This document shows, one piece after another, positions 23,394 to 31,654 of a stretch of 64,000 nucleotides of DNA. Origin of the DNA: CAYFMP01 sp964344215 (GTDB lineage: Bacteria; Pseudomonadota; Alphaproteobacteria; Rhodospirillales; Casp-alpha2). The position numbers and the translations under genes were made by a program. The stretch is from NCBI GenBank assembly GCA_964344215.1, contig CAYFMP010000010.1:1-64000 (forward strand). The letters run 5' to 3'. The notes under the pieces are model-generated. The model was given only the letters and a program-made list of their open reading frames with translations. It did not search any database and was not told where the DNA came from. Every line of letters starts with the position of its first letter. Position 1 is the first letter of the stretch.

Positions 23394-25163
23394 TCAGGAG
23401 CCGGGCAAGGCGGCAAGCGTGACCGAGAGCTTGGCAAAGGCGCGGGCCCGGCTCCAGGTGTTGTCGATGTCGCCTGCGATCCTAAGCGCCTCGCGAAACG
23501 CCGCCCACGCTGCGGCAGGGGTGCTGTCGGCGGCTCGCGCCGTGGCCAGGTCGCCGAGCAGCCAGACCCGGCGCAGCGGACTCTTGATGGCCGCCGTCGC
23601 GGCGCGGGCGCGGGCTTCGGTGGCGGCGCCGGCGGCGGCGCCGAACAGGCGTTTCTTTTCGGCCGCCATGACCCAGAAGATCTCGGCCCGGAATTCGTCT
23701 TCCGTGATCTTCTCCAGGGTCTCTTCGGCCAAAACCAGGAAGCGGCGTGCCTCGGCCGGACGGTGGGTGATGGAGATCTTCAGAAGGTCGAGGGCGATGC
23801 GGCTGGCGGCGTGGTTGCGGGCGTAGTTGAGGCGGACCTTGGCGGCCGTGGCCAGCGCCTTGGCGATGGTTCGCTCGGCGTCGGCGAGATTGCCGCGCTT
23901 GGCCTGGACAACGGCGATCCGGCTCAACACCTGCGCCCGATAGCGCGCGGCGCGGACCTCGGCGGCGGCGGCCAGGGCATCCGTTTCGTCGCCGGCTTCG
24001 GCCAGCGCCGTTGCGGCCGAGATCAGCACCGGCATCCTGAGCGTCGCCGTGCGAACCGCCTTCAACATATCCAGCGCGCGCACCGGTTCGCCCATCTCGG
24101 CCAGAGCGGCGGCGACGTTGCCGAAGGCGATGGCGCGGTCGCGGCGCGGCTTGATTCTTTCGGCCCGGCCGAGCGCTTTCTTCAGGTTGTCGGCGGCCGA
24201 TTCCCTGAGGCCGATCCGGTAGAGAACCAGGGCGAGGCGGGTCCTAAGGTCGACCTCGCGGGCGGCGTCGACGGCGGAGTCGAGGACGGCGTTAAGACGG
24301 CGGGCAGTGCGGGCGGCGTTGGCTTGATCTTCCGCCTTCGATTGGATGACGGCGATCGCCGCCAACGCTTCCAGCCGCTGATCGGCGTCGGGCACGGAAT
24401 CGGCGGCGGCCAACGCCTCGTTCGGGCGACCGGCCTGGGCATGGGCGGTGGCGGCGTCCTTCAGGGCGTTGATGATGAGACGCGGGTCGGCGATCCGGCT
24501 CGCAGTGCGCAGCGATTCGGCCTTCAGGCCGGCCTTCGCCTGGGCGACCAGGATTTCGCCCAGCGCCCAATCGCGCATGTTATCCTTAGATATGGCTTTG
24601 GCGCTTTCGGCGGCTTCGGCCAGCAGGCAGGATTCGGTCGGCCGCGCCAGGCAGCCCGATACGTCGCGGGTCGGATCGGCTGGCCCGATCCGCTTACCGT
24701 TGACAAGTGATCGGGTTTCGGGGCGGCTGAGCAGGGCCTGGCGGGCGGCTTCCTTGCTCTCGGCGCGGACCCGGTCGAGACGCTTCAAGAGGGCGGCCGA
24801 GCGCAGGCGTTTGTCGATGGCCTCGGCCAGGCCGCGGGTGACACGGCCGTCGGCCGGTAGGCCGCTGCGCCGCTGGAAGGTGCGAACGGCGCCGACGGTG
24901 GCCCGGTCGAGACGGCCATTGACGTCGCCGCCATAGATGCCGAGCTCGGCGAGGCCGCGCTGGACGCGGCGTACCAGAACGTCGTGGCCGGCGCGCTTGG
25001 CGTCGCCAAGGGCGGCCAGTTGGGCGCCCGGTTCGCCGCGCGTGGCGGCGCCGGCGGCGCCGACGATGGCGGCGCTGGACGCGATCAGGCAAATGATAAC
25101 GGCGCCGATTAGGGCGGGGATCCCCCGTGAGCACATTTGCCGATGGTGCTGTTCTGGCATCAT
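23394..25163 (-). CDS. exported peptidoglycan-binding and helical-repeat protein
   Basis: This 589-residue protein has an N-terminal signal or anchor (IPALIGAVIICLIASSAAIVGAA) and a PG_binding_1 domain (about 55-125: LVRRVQRGLAELGIYGGDVNGRLDRATVGAVRTFQRRSGL in pieces). About 400 residues of TPR-like helical repeats rich in Ala follow, for example ALAAIAVIQSKAEDQANAARTARRL. It probably tethers to the cell wall and binds partners in the periplasm. The ATG at 25163 has CCGGAG seven bases upstream and is preferred to 25184. The gene is upstream of the GT2/GT-C pair, 94 bases apart, perhaps in one transcript. Confidence 0.82.
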   Translation of the reverse strand: MMPEQHHRQMCSRGIPALIGAVIICLIASSAAIVGAAGAATRGEPGAQLAALGDAKRAGHDVLVRRVQRGLAELGIYGGDVNGRLDRATVGAVRTFQRRSGLPADGRVTRGLAEAIDKRLRSAALLKRLDRVRAESKEAARQALLSRPETRSLVNGKRIGPADPTRDVSGCLARPTESCLLAEAAESAKAISKDNMRDWALGEILVAQAKAGLKAESLRTASRIADPRLIINALKDAATAHAQAGRPNEALAAADSVPDADQRLEALAAIAVIQSKAEDQANAARTARRLNAVLDSAVDAAREVDLRTRLALVLYRIGLRESAADNLKKALGRAERIKPRRDRAIAFGNVAAALAEMGEPVRALDMLKAVRTATLRMPVLISAATALAEAGDETDALAAAAEVRAARYRAQVLSRIAVVQAKRGNLADAERTIAKALATAAKVRLNYARNHAASRIALDLLKISITHRPAEARRFLVLAEETLEKITEDEFRAEIFWVMAAEKKRLFGAAAGAATEARARAATAAIKSPLRRVWLLGDLATARAADSTPAAAWAAFREALRIAGDIDNTWSRARAFAKLSVTLAALPGS

Positions 25164-25337
25164 CGAAACTCCGGTTTTTTTCAACAGTCGGCCGAAAAGG
25201 TTAACAAGCGGTTAGGAATCCGCCGTTTGGCCCGGCCAGAGCGCTATCCGGCAGGATTACGCTCGAAGCGGGCTGTACAAGCGCGGGTCGGGCGGGCGAT
25301 AGTCCGCAAAGCGCAGGCGGCAACGAAAGGAGCGGCG

Positions 25338-25640
25338 ATGAAGACAGAGACACCGGAAACAATGGCAGGCTCGCCGATCGAGTTACTGGACGGTTGGGAG
25401 CGGCAGGCCGGCGCCGTCTTGGCCGACGCCCCGGCCGACGCCCTGGCCGCGGCCGAACAGCTCGACACCTTTGAACGCCACTCGCCCGAATGGTTCGCCG
25501 TCCACGTCCTGTTCTGCGTCCACGCCACGCGCCGCAACCGCGCCGACGGCAATCTGGACGATGCCCTGTTCACCATGGCGCGCGCCCAGGAACTGGTGTC
25601 GACGGCGTTGGCCCAGGGCAAGTGGGAAGGGAATTCGTGA
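25338..25640 (+). CDS. hypothetical protein (100 aa)
   Basis: This is an unrecognised soluble protein of about 100 residues, predicted mostly helical, with WERQAGAVLADAPADALAAAEQLDTFE and a C-terminal DDALFTMARAQELV that resembles a single TPR-like hairpin. GAAAGGAGCGGCG precedes the ATG at 25338. It is followed 59 bases later by the nitrilase gene on the same strand. Confidence 0.65.
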   Translation: MKTETPETMAGSPIELLDGWERQAGAVLADAPADALAAAEQLDTFERHSPEWFAVHVLFCVHATRRNRADGNLDDALFTMARAQELVSTALAQGKWEGNS

Positions 25641-25699
25641 ATGCGCCGGCCGGTTGGGATATGCTGAATGGACGGCCGGAGCGAACGGAGGACCGAACG

Positions 25700-26548
25700 A
25701 TGAGCGAGACATTCCGAATCGCCTGCGTACAGAACCGGGGCCAGGCGGACATGGCGGCGAGCCTGGACGAGGCCGAGGACCTTTCGGGCCGCGCCGCCGC
25801 CGACGGCGCCGAGATCATCCTGTTGCCCGAGTTCTTCTCGTGCCTCGACGTCGGGGCCGACCGCTTCGAAGTCGGCGCCACCGAGGAAGCCGGCCATCCG
25901 GCGCTGCAGCGATTTTCCGGGTTCGCGCGCGACCGCGGCGTCTGGGTGCTGCTCGGTTCGCTCGCCGTGACCACGGCCGAGGGCAAAATCCTCAACCGCT
26001 CCATTCTGCTCGACGGTTCAGGTGCCGTCGTCGCCCGCTACGACAAGATCCACCTGTTCGATGTCGACCTGGCTGGCGGCGAGAGTTACCGCGAGTCGGA
26101 CACCGTCGAAGCCGGCGACGAGGCGGTGCTGGCGCCGACGCCGTGGGGGCTGATGGGCTTGACCATCTGCTACGACCTGCGCTTCGCGCACCTGTATCGG
26201 GCGTTGGCCCAGGCCGGGGCGCTGTTCCTGACGGTGCCGGCGGCGTTTACCAAGACGACCGGCGAGGCTCACTGGCACACGCTGTTGAGGGCGCGGGCCA
26301 TCGAGACCGGCTCCTTCGTGTTCGCACCGTGCCAATGGGGCAGGCACGGCGACGGCGAGACCTACGGTCATTCGCTGATCATCGATCCATGGGGGCGGGT
26401 ACTGGCCGACGCCGGCACCGATGGCGGCTTCGTCGTCGCCGATATCGACCCGGCTCTGGTCGCCGAGGCCCGCGCCATGATCCCGGCCCTCAAGCACGAC
26501 CGCCCGTACGCGGCACCGGCGCCGGCCACCCTCGAGCGGGTCGGCTAA
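25700..26548 (+). CDS. carbon-nitrogen hydrolase (nitrilase superfamily, Nit2-like)
   Basis: This 282-residue enzyme has the full Glu-Lys-Cys triad: Glu in ILLPEFFSC, Lys in RYDKIHLFDVD, Cys in GLTICYDLRFAHLYRAL. The overall pattern (ESDTVEAGDEAV, FVFAPCQWGRHGDGETYGHSLI) fits the Nit1/Nit2 branch, which includes omega-amidase and deaminated-glutathione amidase. It is cytoplasmic. GGAGGACC lies before the ATG at 25700. A stretch of 21 bases covering its final codons (26531-26551) is repeated exactly 802 bases downstream. Confidence 0.92.
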   Translation: MSETFRIACVQNRGQADMAASLDEAEDLSGRAAADGAEIILLPEFFSCLDVGADRFEVGATEEAGHPALQRFSGFARDRGVWVLLGSLAVTTAEGKILNRSILLDGSGAVVARYDKIHLFDVDLAGGESYRESDTVEAGDEAVLAPTPWGLMGLTICYDLRFAHLYRALAQAGALFLTVPAAFTKTTGEAHWHTLLRARAIETGSFVFAPCQWGRHGDGETYGHSLIIDPWGRVLADAGTDGGFVVADIDPALVAEARAMIPALKHDRPYAAPAPATLERVG

Positions 26549-26572
26549 GGGCGGAAAGAACCCCACCGCAGC

Positions 26573-27244
26573 ATGGACTCTCTGTTGATTTTCGACTTCG
26601 ACGGAGTCGTCGCCGACAGCGAAGCGTTGGCCAACACCGTGCTGGCCGAGGTGGTCTCGGAACTCGGCATGCCGACGACGCTGGAGGATGCCTACGACCG
26701 CTATATGGGAAAACGGTTTGCCGAGGTGATTTCTGAAATCGAGGTTGTCACCGGCAGAACGCTGCCCGCGACTTTCGCCGACGATTTCCAGGCTAGGATG
26801 CTGGACAGATTTCGAAGCGATCTGAAGACGGTAGAAGGCGCCGAGATCTATATCGAAACTTTCTCGCATGTTCCGAAATGCATCGCTTCCTCCTCTTCAC
26901 CGGATCGTCTCGCCGTCAGCCTCGATGTCCTCGGGTTGAGCGAGACATTCGGGCCGCACGTTTACAGCGCCTCGTTGGTGCCTCGCGGCAAACCCCATCC
27001 CGATATTTTCCTCCACGCGGCGGCGCAGGTCGGGGTCGAGCCGGCCCGCGCGGTGGTCATCGAAGACAGTGTCTTGGGAGTCGAGGCCGGGATTGCCGCC
27101 GGCATGACCGTGATCGGAGTTCTGGCCGCGTCGCATATTCGGGACGGGCATGGCGAACGCCTTTCCGCCTCCGGCGCGCACCATGTTGCAGAGAACTTCG
27201 AGGAGGTGACGAGGCTTACCCACGGCATCCTGGCCGAATTCTGA
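26573..27244 (+). CDS. HAD-superfamily hydrolase (beta-phosphoglucomutase/CbbY-like)
   Basis: This 223-residue subfamily IA HAD phosphatase or phosphomutase shows motif I as IFDFDGVVADSEALAN (nucleophile and general acid Asp), motif II as the Ser in CIASSSSPDRL, motif III as the Lys in PRGKPHPDIF, and motif IV as VVIEDSVLGVEAG. The cap domain lies at about residues 15-85. The substrate cannot be told. Its position between exact 21-bp repeats suggests it was inserted after the nitrilase gene. Confidence 0.88.
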   Translation: MDSLLIFDFDGVVADSEALANTVLAEVVSELGMPTTLEDAYDRYMGKRFAEVISEIEVVTGRTLPATFADDFQARMLDRFRSDLKTVEGAEIYIETFSHVPKCIASSSSPDRLAVSLDVLGLSETFGPHVYSASLVPRGKPHPDIFLHAAAQVGVEPARAVVIEDSVLGVEAGIAAGMTVIGVLAASHIRDGHGERLSASGAHHVAENFEEVTRLTHGILAEF

Positions 27245-27249
27245 TCCCG

Positions 27250-27332
27250 CTCCGATGGATTCTTCCGTTCCGGCCTTCTTGGTGCGGCTCAGGACCGCGT
27301 TCAGCAGGACGTTGGCGCCGGTGCTGGCGACG
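27250..27332 (-). pseudogene. remnant of a carbamoylase/hydantoinase-type amidase C-terminus
   Basis: On the minus strand this segment reads STGANVLLNAVLSRTKKA, which lines up with the C-terminus of the intact amidase nearby (EAGCNVLLHALLTRAERQ). There is no gene body, start or in-phase stop, so it appears to be a fragment of a lost paralogue. The match is short, so confidence is moderate. Confidence 0.4.
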
Positions 27333-27366
27333 CTCGAGCGGGTCGGCTAAGGGTGTTCCGAACGAT

Positions 27367-27621
27367 TCAGGTCTCGGCCGTCTGCGGCTTTCCTATGGCG
27401 TTGCCGGATGCAACCTCTTCGGCCGGATAACGGTTGGAGCCGAAGCGGACGACCAGGACGGCGATCGCCAGCAGCAGGATTCCGCCGGTGACGATGAGGA
27501 TGCGGACGTCCAGGCCGTGTTCGATGCTGATGAACCCGAACAGCAGCCGGGTCAGCACCGCCATCGCCATCTGGGCGCCCAGGCCGACCCGGGTTCGGGT
27601 TATCGCGCTGGCCGGTTCCAT
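27367..27621 (-). CDS. small membrane protein (84 aa)
   Basis: This is a possible two-helix membrane protein. Hydrophobic segments are at about residues 13-33 (LGAQMAMAVLTRLLFGFIS) and 39-60 (VRILIVTGGILLLAIAVLVV), with a polar C-terminal tail. No family is recognised and the ribosome binding site is weak. Its start coincides with the left edge of an orphan coding fragment on the other strand, inside a scar-like region, so it may be a truncated product. Confidence 0.45.
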   Translation of the reverse strand: MEPASAITRTRVGLGAQMAMAVLTRLLFGFISIEHGLDVRILIVTGGILLLAIAVLVVRFGSNRYPAEEVASGNAIGKPQTAET

Positions 27622-27876
27622 CGAGCCCAGGTCCTACGTCATTCCGTGGAACCTGAGGCTGGCCGAGAAGCTGGAGGACGCCGTCGACGACGCCGTCCGC
27701 AAGAACTCGACGATCATTCTCAAGGACCCCTTCTATCGGCGCAGCTTCGAGGAATGGGGCGACCTCAACGTCGAAATCGTGCCGCCGCCGCTGCCGCCGC
27801 AGAAAAAACCGCTACTGCCGCCGCGCGTCTTCAATCCGCGCAAGGGCAGCATCCGAGCCGCCGCCGCCGGCCGGCC
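27622..27876 (+). pseudogene. orphan C-terminal coding fragment
   Basis: On the plus strand a stretch with protein-like character begins abruptly (RSYVIPWNLRLAEKLEDAV then DDAVRKNSTIILKDPFYRRS) and runs into a Pro-rich, Lys-rich part (VPPPLPPQKKPLLPPRVF). No start codon or N-terminal domain is found, so it may be the tail of a gene lost by deletion. No family is recognised. It ends next to the stop of the amidase gene. Confidence 0.35.
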
Positions 27877-27878
27877 GG

Positions 27879-29123
27879 TCAGTCCGAGGGCTGCCGTTCG
27901 GCCCGGGTCAACAGCGCGTGCAACAGCACGTTGCACCCCGCTTCGCAATCCTCGGGCGTGGCGTTCTCGATCTCGTTGTGGCTGATGCCGTCCTCGCACG
28001 GCACGAAGATCATGCCGGTCGGCGCGATGCCGGCCATGAAGACGGCGTCGTGGCCGGCGCCCGACACGATCTCCATGTGATCAAGGCCATGCGCCTCGGC
28101 GCCCTCGGCGACGGCGGCGACGCAGGCCGGGTCGAACGGCGTTGGCGGGAAATCCCAGAAATCGACGACGTCGATCTCGACCCGGGTTTCATCGGCGGCG
28201 GCCGTCGCGAACGCCTTCAGCTCGGCGTCCATCTTGAGCAACGTCGCTTCCTCCGGGTGACGGAAGTCGACGGTCAGGAAGACGCTGCCCGGAATGACGT
28301 TGCGCGAATTGGGGCTGACCCGCATGTGGCCGACCGTGGCGCAGGCGTTGGGCGCATGGGCGTGACCGATGCGGTTGACCTCGCCGACCACTCTCGACGC
28401 CCCGAGCAGCGCATCGCGGCGGACCGGCATCGGCGTCGGGCCGGCGTGCGACTCGCGACCCGTCACCGTGACCTCGTACCAGCGCTGTCCCTGAGCGGCG
28501 GTGACGACACCGATGGTCTTCTCCTCCGCCTCTAGGATCGGCCCTTGTTCGATGTGCAGCTCGAAATAGGCGCCGGCCTCGTGGCCGGTGGCTGGGCGGT
28601 CGCCGTCGTAGCCGATGCGGGCCAGTTCCGAGCCCAGCACCAGACCGTCGACGTCACGGGCCGCCTTGATGTCGCCCAAGTCGAAGACGCCGGCGTAGAC
28701 GCCGGACCCCATCATCGCCGGCGAGAACCGCGAGCCTTCCTCGTTGGTCCAGCACACGACCTCGATGGGGGCGGCGGTTTTGACGGCGTGGTCGTTCAGG
28801 GTGCGGATCGCCTCGAGCCCGGCCAGCACGCCGAGGACGCCGTCGAAGCGGCCGCCGGTCGGCTGGGTGTCGAGGTGACTGCCGGCCATGACCGGCGGCA
28901 GTGTCGCATCGGCGCCCTCGCGGCGGGCGAAGATGTTGCCGACGGCGTCGACCTCGACCGTGCAGCCGGCCTCGTTGCACCACTCGACGAAGAGATCGCG
29001 GCCCTGCTTGTCGAGATCGCTCAAGGCGAGCCGGCAATTGCCGCCCTTGTCGGTGGCGCCAACCTCGGCCATCTCCATCAGGCTGCGCCACAGCCGGTCC
29101 CCGTCGATGCGGATGTTCCTCAA
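27879..29123 (-). CDS. Zn-dependent amidase of the hydantoinase/carbamoylase (allantoate amidohydrolase) family
   Basis: This 414-residue M20-type binuclear zinc amidase hydrolyses N-carbamoyl amino acids or ureido compounds. Metal and catalytic residues are visible: MAGSHLDTQPTGGRFDGVLG (His, Asp), WTNEEGSRF (Glu-Glu), AYFELHIEQGP (His), with SHAGPTPM and the C-terminal GAGHDAVFM / GISHNEIE. The start is a TTG at 29123 that overlaps the stop of the MttB-family gene (TTGA). No ATG start fits, since the open frame further upstream is antisense-type noise. Translation is therefore probably coupled to the methyltransferase. Confidence 0.9.
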   Translation of the reverse strand: MRNIRIDGDRLWRSLMEMAEVGATDKGGNCRLALSDLDKQGRDLFVEWCNEAGCTVEVDAVGNIFARREGADATLPPVMAGSHLDTQPTGGRFDGVLGVLAGLEAIRTLNDHAVKTAAPIEVVCWTNEEGSRFSPAMMGSGVYAGVFDLGDIKAARDVDGLVLGSELARIGYDGDRPATGHEAGAYFELHIEQGPILEAEEKTIGVVTAAQGQRWYEVTVTGRESHAGPTPMPVRRDALLGASRVVGEVNRIGHAHAPNACATVGHMRVSPNSRNVIPGSVFLTVDFRHPEEATLLKMDAELKAFATAAADETRVEIDVVDFWDFPPTPFDPACVAAVAEGAEAHGLDHMEIVSGAGHDAVFMAGIAPTGMIFVPCEDGISHNEIENATPEDCEAGCNVLLHALLTRAERQPSD

Positions 29124-30679
29124 GGCCGCATCCGCTCGCGCGGCAGCTTGATGTCGAAACGCTCGCGGATCTCGGCGTCGAGCTCGGGAGCGATGTGTTC
29201 CGGATAGTGGGTGGAGAGGATCTCGGCTACCCGGTCGCGCGCCTTCTGGACGACGTCGGTCGAGCCGATCTCGACCCATTCCTTCGGACTGGTGCGATCG
29301 CCGACCGTTGGGTACTCGAAATCCGACTGCATGCGCTGCATGGTCTGATCGTGGCTCAGAAAATGGCCGGGGCCGTCGAGGCAGACCTGGCGGATGGTTT
29401 CGACCGACAGGCTGTCGTCGGTGACCTCGATGCCGCGCACCGAGCGCAGCACGCCGCCGAGCATGTCGTTGTCGATGACCAGGCTTTCCGGACAAAAACC
29501 CAACAGGCTGGCGTGCATGCCGGCCGATTCGTAGATCAGGTTGGCGCCGGAATTGCCGACCAGGGAAGCGGTATAGCCCTTCTCGTAGCCCGATTGCGCG
29601 TCGGGAACCTTGGAGTCCGTCATGCCGGCGGCGACGCTGCCGGTCAGGTCGTAGAAGTTCAGCATCTGGGCGCAGGCCGAACTGAGCAAGGATTGCTCGC
29701 CGCTGCCGGCGCTCAGCATGCCGGTGCGCAGATCGGAGACGAAAGGCCAGGCGCCCATCATGCAAGGATGGCCGGGCGACAGCAGGTTGACGTAAACGAC
29801 GGCGGCCAGCACCTCGGCCACGCACTGAACGACGGCGCCGGCCAGCGGCGCCGGCGCCGTCGCCCCGGCCTGTCCGGCCGACAGCAGCAGTACCGGCATG
29901 CCGCCGCGCACGGCCGCCTCCATGCATTCGCAGGTTTCCTCGGCGAACTTCAGCGGCGGCACCACGTAACAACTCGACATGCTGACGAACGGACGCGCCC
30001 GCCACTCCGCCTCGCCGCCGGCCACCATGTGCAGCATGGCCAGGGTCTCGTCGACGTGATCGGGGCTGACCCACGAGGTGCCGATGTGTTTCTGGGTGGC
30101 GGCGATCGCCGCGTAGCAGGTGTTGATGTCGAGGTCGCGGTTGTCGGTCATGTCGCGGGCGACGACCGAGCGCTGGAAGAAGTGGATGTTGTCCATGCAA
30201 TCGACGATGCGACCGACATCGTAGAGGTCGGCCAGGGTCGATTCCCGGTACTCGCCGCTGAGCGCGTCGACCATATGGACGGCGGCGCCGCCGGTGCCGA
30301 AATAGACCCGTTTGCCCGAAGGCTCCATGTCGTGGGCCGGGTCGCGGCCGTGCAGGGTGAAGTTGCGCCCCGCCACGGCCAGCATGTCCTCGACCAGGCC
30401 GCGCGGGAACAGCAGGCGCCCGTCCTCGGTCAGGCTGCCGCCGGCGCCGGTGACCAGTTCGATGCAGCTCGGGATGGCGCGGTCGAAGCCGACCTGTTCG
30501 AGGACATCGAGGGCGGCGTGATGGATGCGCTGGACTTCGGCGTCGGTCAGCGGCTTATAGAGGCCGCCTTCGAGGCCCGGACGGACGGCGCGCAACTCGG
30601 CCGTCGGCGGAGCCGCTCTCAACTCGTGGCGGGCGCTGCGTCCACCGCGCCGCTTGGTTGTCGCTTGATCCGGGGCCAT
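29120..30679 (-). CDS. MttB-family (trimethylamine methyltransferase-like) corrinoid methyltransferase, non-pyrrolysine
   Basis: This 519-residue TIM-barrel methyltransferase of the MttB superfamily has the typical N-terminus of bacterial members (RRGGRSARHELRAAPP...LRAVRPGLEGG) and LTDAEVQRIHHAALDVLEQVGF. The frame has no in-frame amber codon, so it belongs to the non-pyrrolysine group, whose studied members demethylate glycine betaine, proline betaine or carnitine and pass the methyl to a corrinoid protein. No corrinoid-protein gene is adjacent. The ATG at 30679 with GGAG eight bases upstream is preferred to 30751. It forms a coupled pair with the amidase. Confidence 0.9.
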   Translation of the reverse strand: MAPDQATTKRRGGRSARHELRAAPPTAELRAVRPGLEGGLYKPLTDAEVQRIHHAALDVLEQVGFDRAIPSCIELVTGAGGSLTEDGRLLFPRGLVEDMLAVAGRNFTLHGRDPAHDMEPSGKRVYFGTGGAAVHMVDALSGEYRESTLADLYDVGRIVDCMDNIHFFQRSVVARDMTDNRDLDINTCYAAIAATQKHIGTSWVSPDHVDETLAMLHMVAGGEAEWRARPFVSMSSCYVVPPLKFAEETCECMEAAVRGGMPVLLLSAGQAGATAPAPLAGAVVQCVAEVLAAVVYVNLLSPGHPCMMGAWPFVSDLRTGMLSAGSGEQSLLSSACAQMLNFYDLTGSVAAGMTDSKVPDAQSGYEKGYTASLVGNSGANLIYESAGMHASLLGFCPESLVIDNDMLGGVLRSVRGIEVTDDSLSVETIRQVCLDGPGHFLSHDQTMQRMQSDFEYPTVGDRTSPKEWVEIGSTDVVQKARDRVAEILSTHYPEHIAPELDAEIRERFDIKLPRERMRP

Positions 30680-30825
30680 GGCCGGCTCCAAGCCGTTGTT
30701 CTGAATCGGATTTGAACCGAAGTTTTTTTCCGCTGCAACAAAATTCGTCATGCTTTGAAAAACCCTTGTGCGCCGCTGCCGGCATTCGTTTACTGGAGGT
30801 CTCGGAACCGGCATTCGCACCACCC

Positions 30826-31482
30826 ATGACCACGCTCGTTTTGGCCGCCACCGTCTTCGTCATCACCCACCTGCTGCCGGCGGTCGGGCCGTTGCGCGCC
30901 GCCCTCGTCAACGGCTTGGGCTTTCGACTCTATATGACGCTGTACTCGCTGCTCAGCCTCGCCGCCATCGTCTGGCTGGGCTGGGCGTACGCCGATGCGC
31001 CGTATCTGGAGGTGTGGCCGCAGACGGCACCTGGCCGCTGGGTGCCGGCCCTCGTCATGCCGGTCGCCTGCTGGCTATGGGTGGCCGGCCTGAGTTCGCC
31101 GAATCCGTTTTCTCTCAGTTTGGCCGCCGGCGACCTCGACCTTGCCCGGCCCGGCATCGTCGCCGTGACCCGTCATCCGGCGGTCTGGGCCTTTGTCCTG
31201 TGGGCGGCGGCCCATATCGTGCCGAACGGCGATCAAGCCAGCCTCGTCCTGTTCGGCCTGTTGACGGCGTTGAGCCTGGCCGGCATCGCCAGCCTCGACC
31301 ACAAGCGGCGCGCCAAGATGGGAGCGGAAGAATGGGAACGGAAAGCGGCGGCGGCGCGGCGGACGGCGAGGGCGACGGCGCTGGCCCAGATCGGATGGAA
31401 GCAATGGCTCGGCTCGGCCGCCCTCTACGGCCTGCTGTTCGCCGTTCACGAGCCGCTGCTCGGCGTCGCGGCTACGCCTTGA
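30826..31482 (+). CDS. NnrU family membrane protein
   Basis: This 218-residue inner-membrane protein has about six helices. The family pattern is clear: THLLPAVGPLRAALVNGLGF, the long WLGWAYADAPYLEVWP region, and the TRHPAVWAFVLWAAAHIVPNGD block with conserved His residues. NnrU was named for a link to nitrite/nitric-oxide reduction genes, but most homologues are unassigned and no denitrification genes are visible here. The start ATG at 30826 is the first in frame after the methyltransferase promoter region. A GGAGG lies about 30 bases upstream, farther than ideal. Confidence 0.87.
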   Translation: MTTLVLAATVFVITHLLPAVGPLRAALVNGLGFRLYMTLYSLLSLAAIVWLGWAYADAPYLEVWPQTAPGRWVPALVMPVACWLWVAGLSSPNPFSLSLAAGDLDLARPGIVAVTRHPAVWAFVLWAAAHIVPNGDQASLVLFGLLTALSLAGIASLDHKRRAKMGAEEWERKAAAARRTARATALAQIGWKQWLGSAALYGLLFAVHEPLLGVAATP

Positions 31483-31654
31483 GGATGGCGGCCGCCGCTT
31501 GATCCCGGTCAAGCCGGAACCGGGCCTCCCTTAACTCTCTGTTAGGGTCGCGGCGATACCCTTACCCGGAGTGTGGGAAATGGGTTGGAGCGCGATCCGG
31601 CCGATCGGACCATTCGACCGGATGGCGCTCTCGAGGACAGGTGGGAGTCGAACC

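Larger units (their letters stand above)
26531..27353. repeat. 21-bp direct repeats flanking the HAD gene
   Basis: The 21 bases ending the nitrilase gene (26531-26551, CTCGAGCGGGTCGGCTAAGG plus G) recur exactly at 27333-27353. The HAD gene lies between them. The repeat includes the nitrilase stop codon, so the second copy looks like a displaced nitrilase end. Confidence 0.8.

Noticed and set aside
29124..30200. N-terminal extension of the amidase frame to 773 residues
   Set aside because: The extra 359 residues are Arg/His-rich noise inside the MttB-family gene. The family length and the TTGA junction place the start at 29123.
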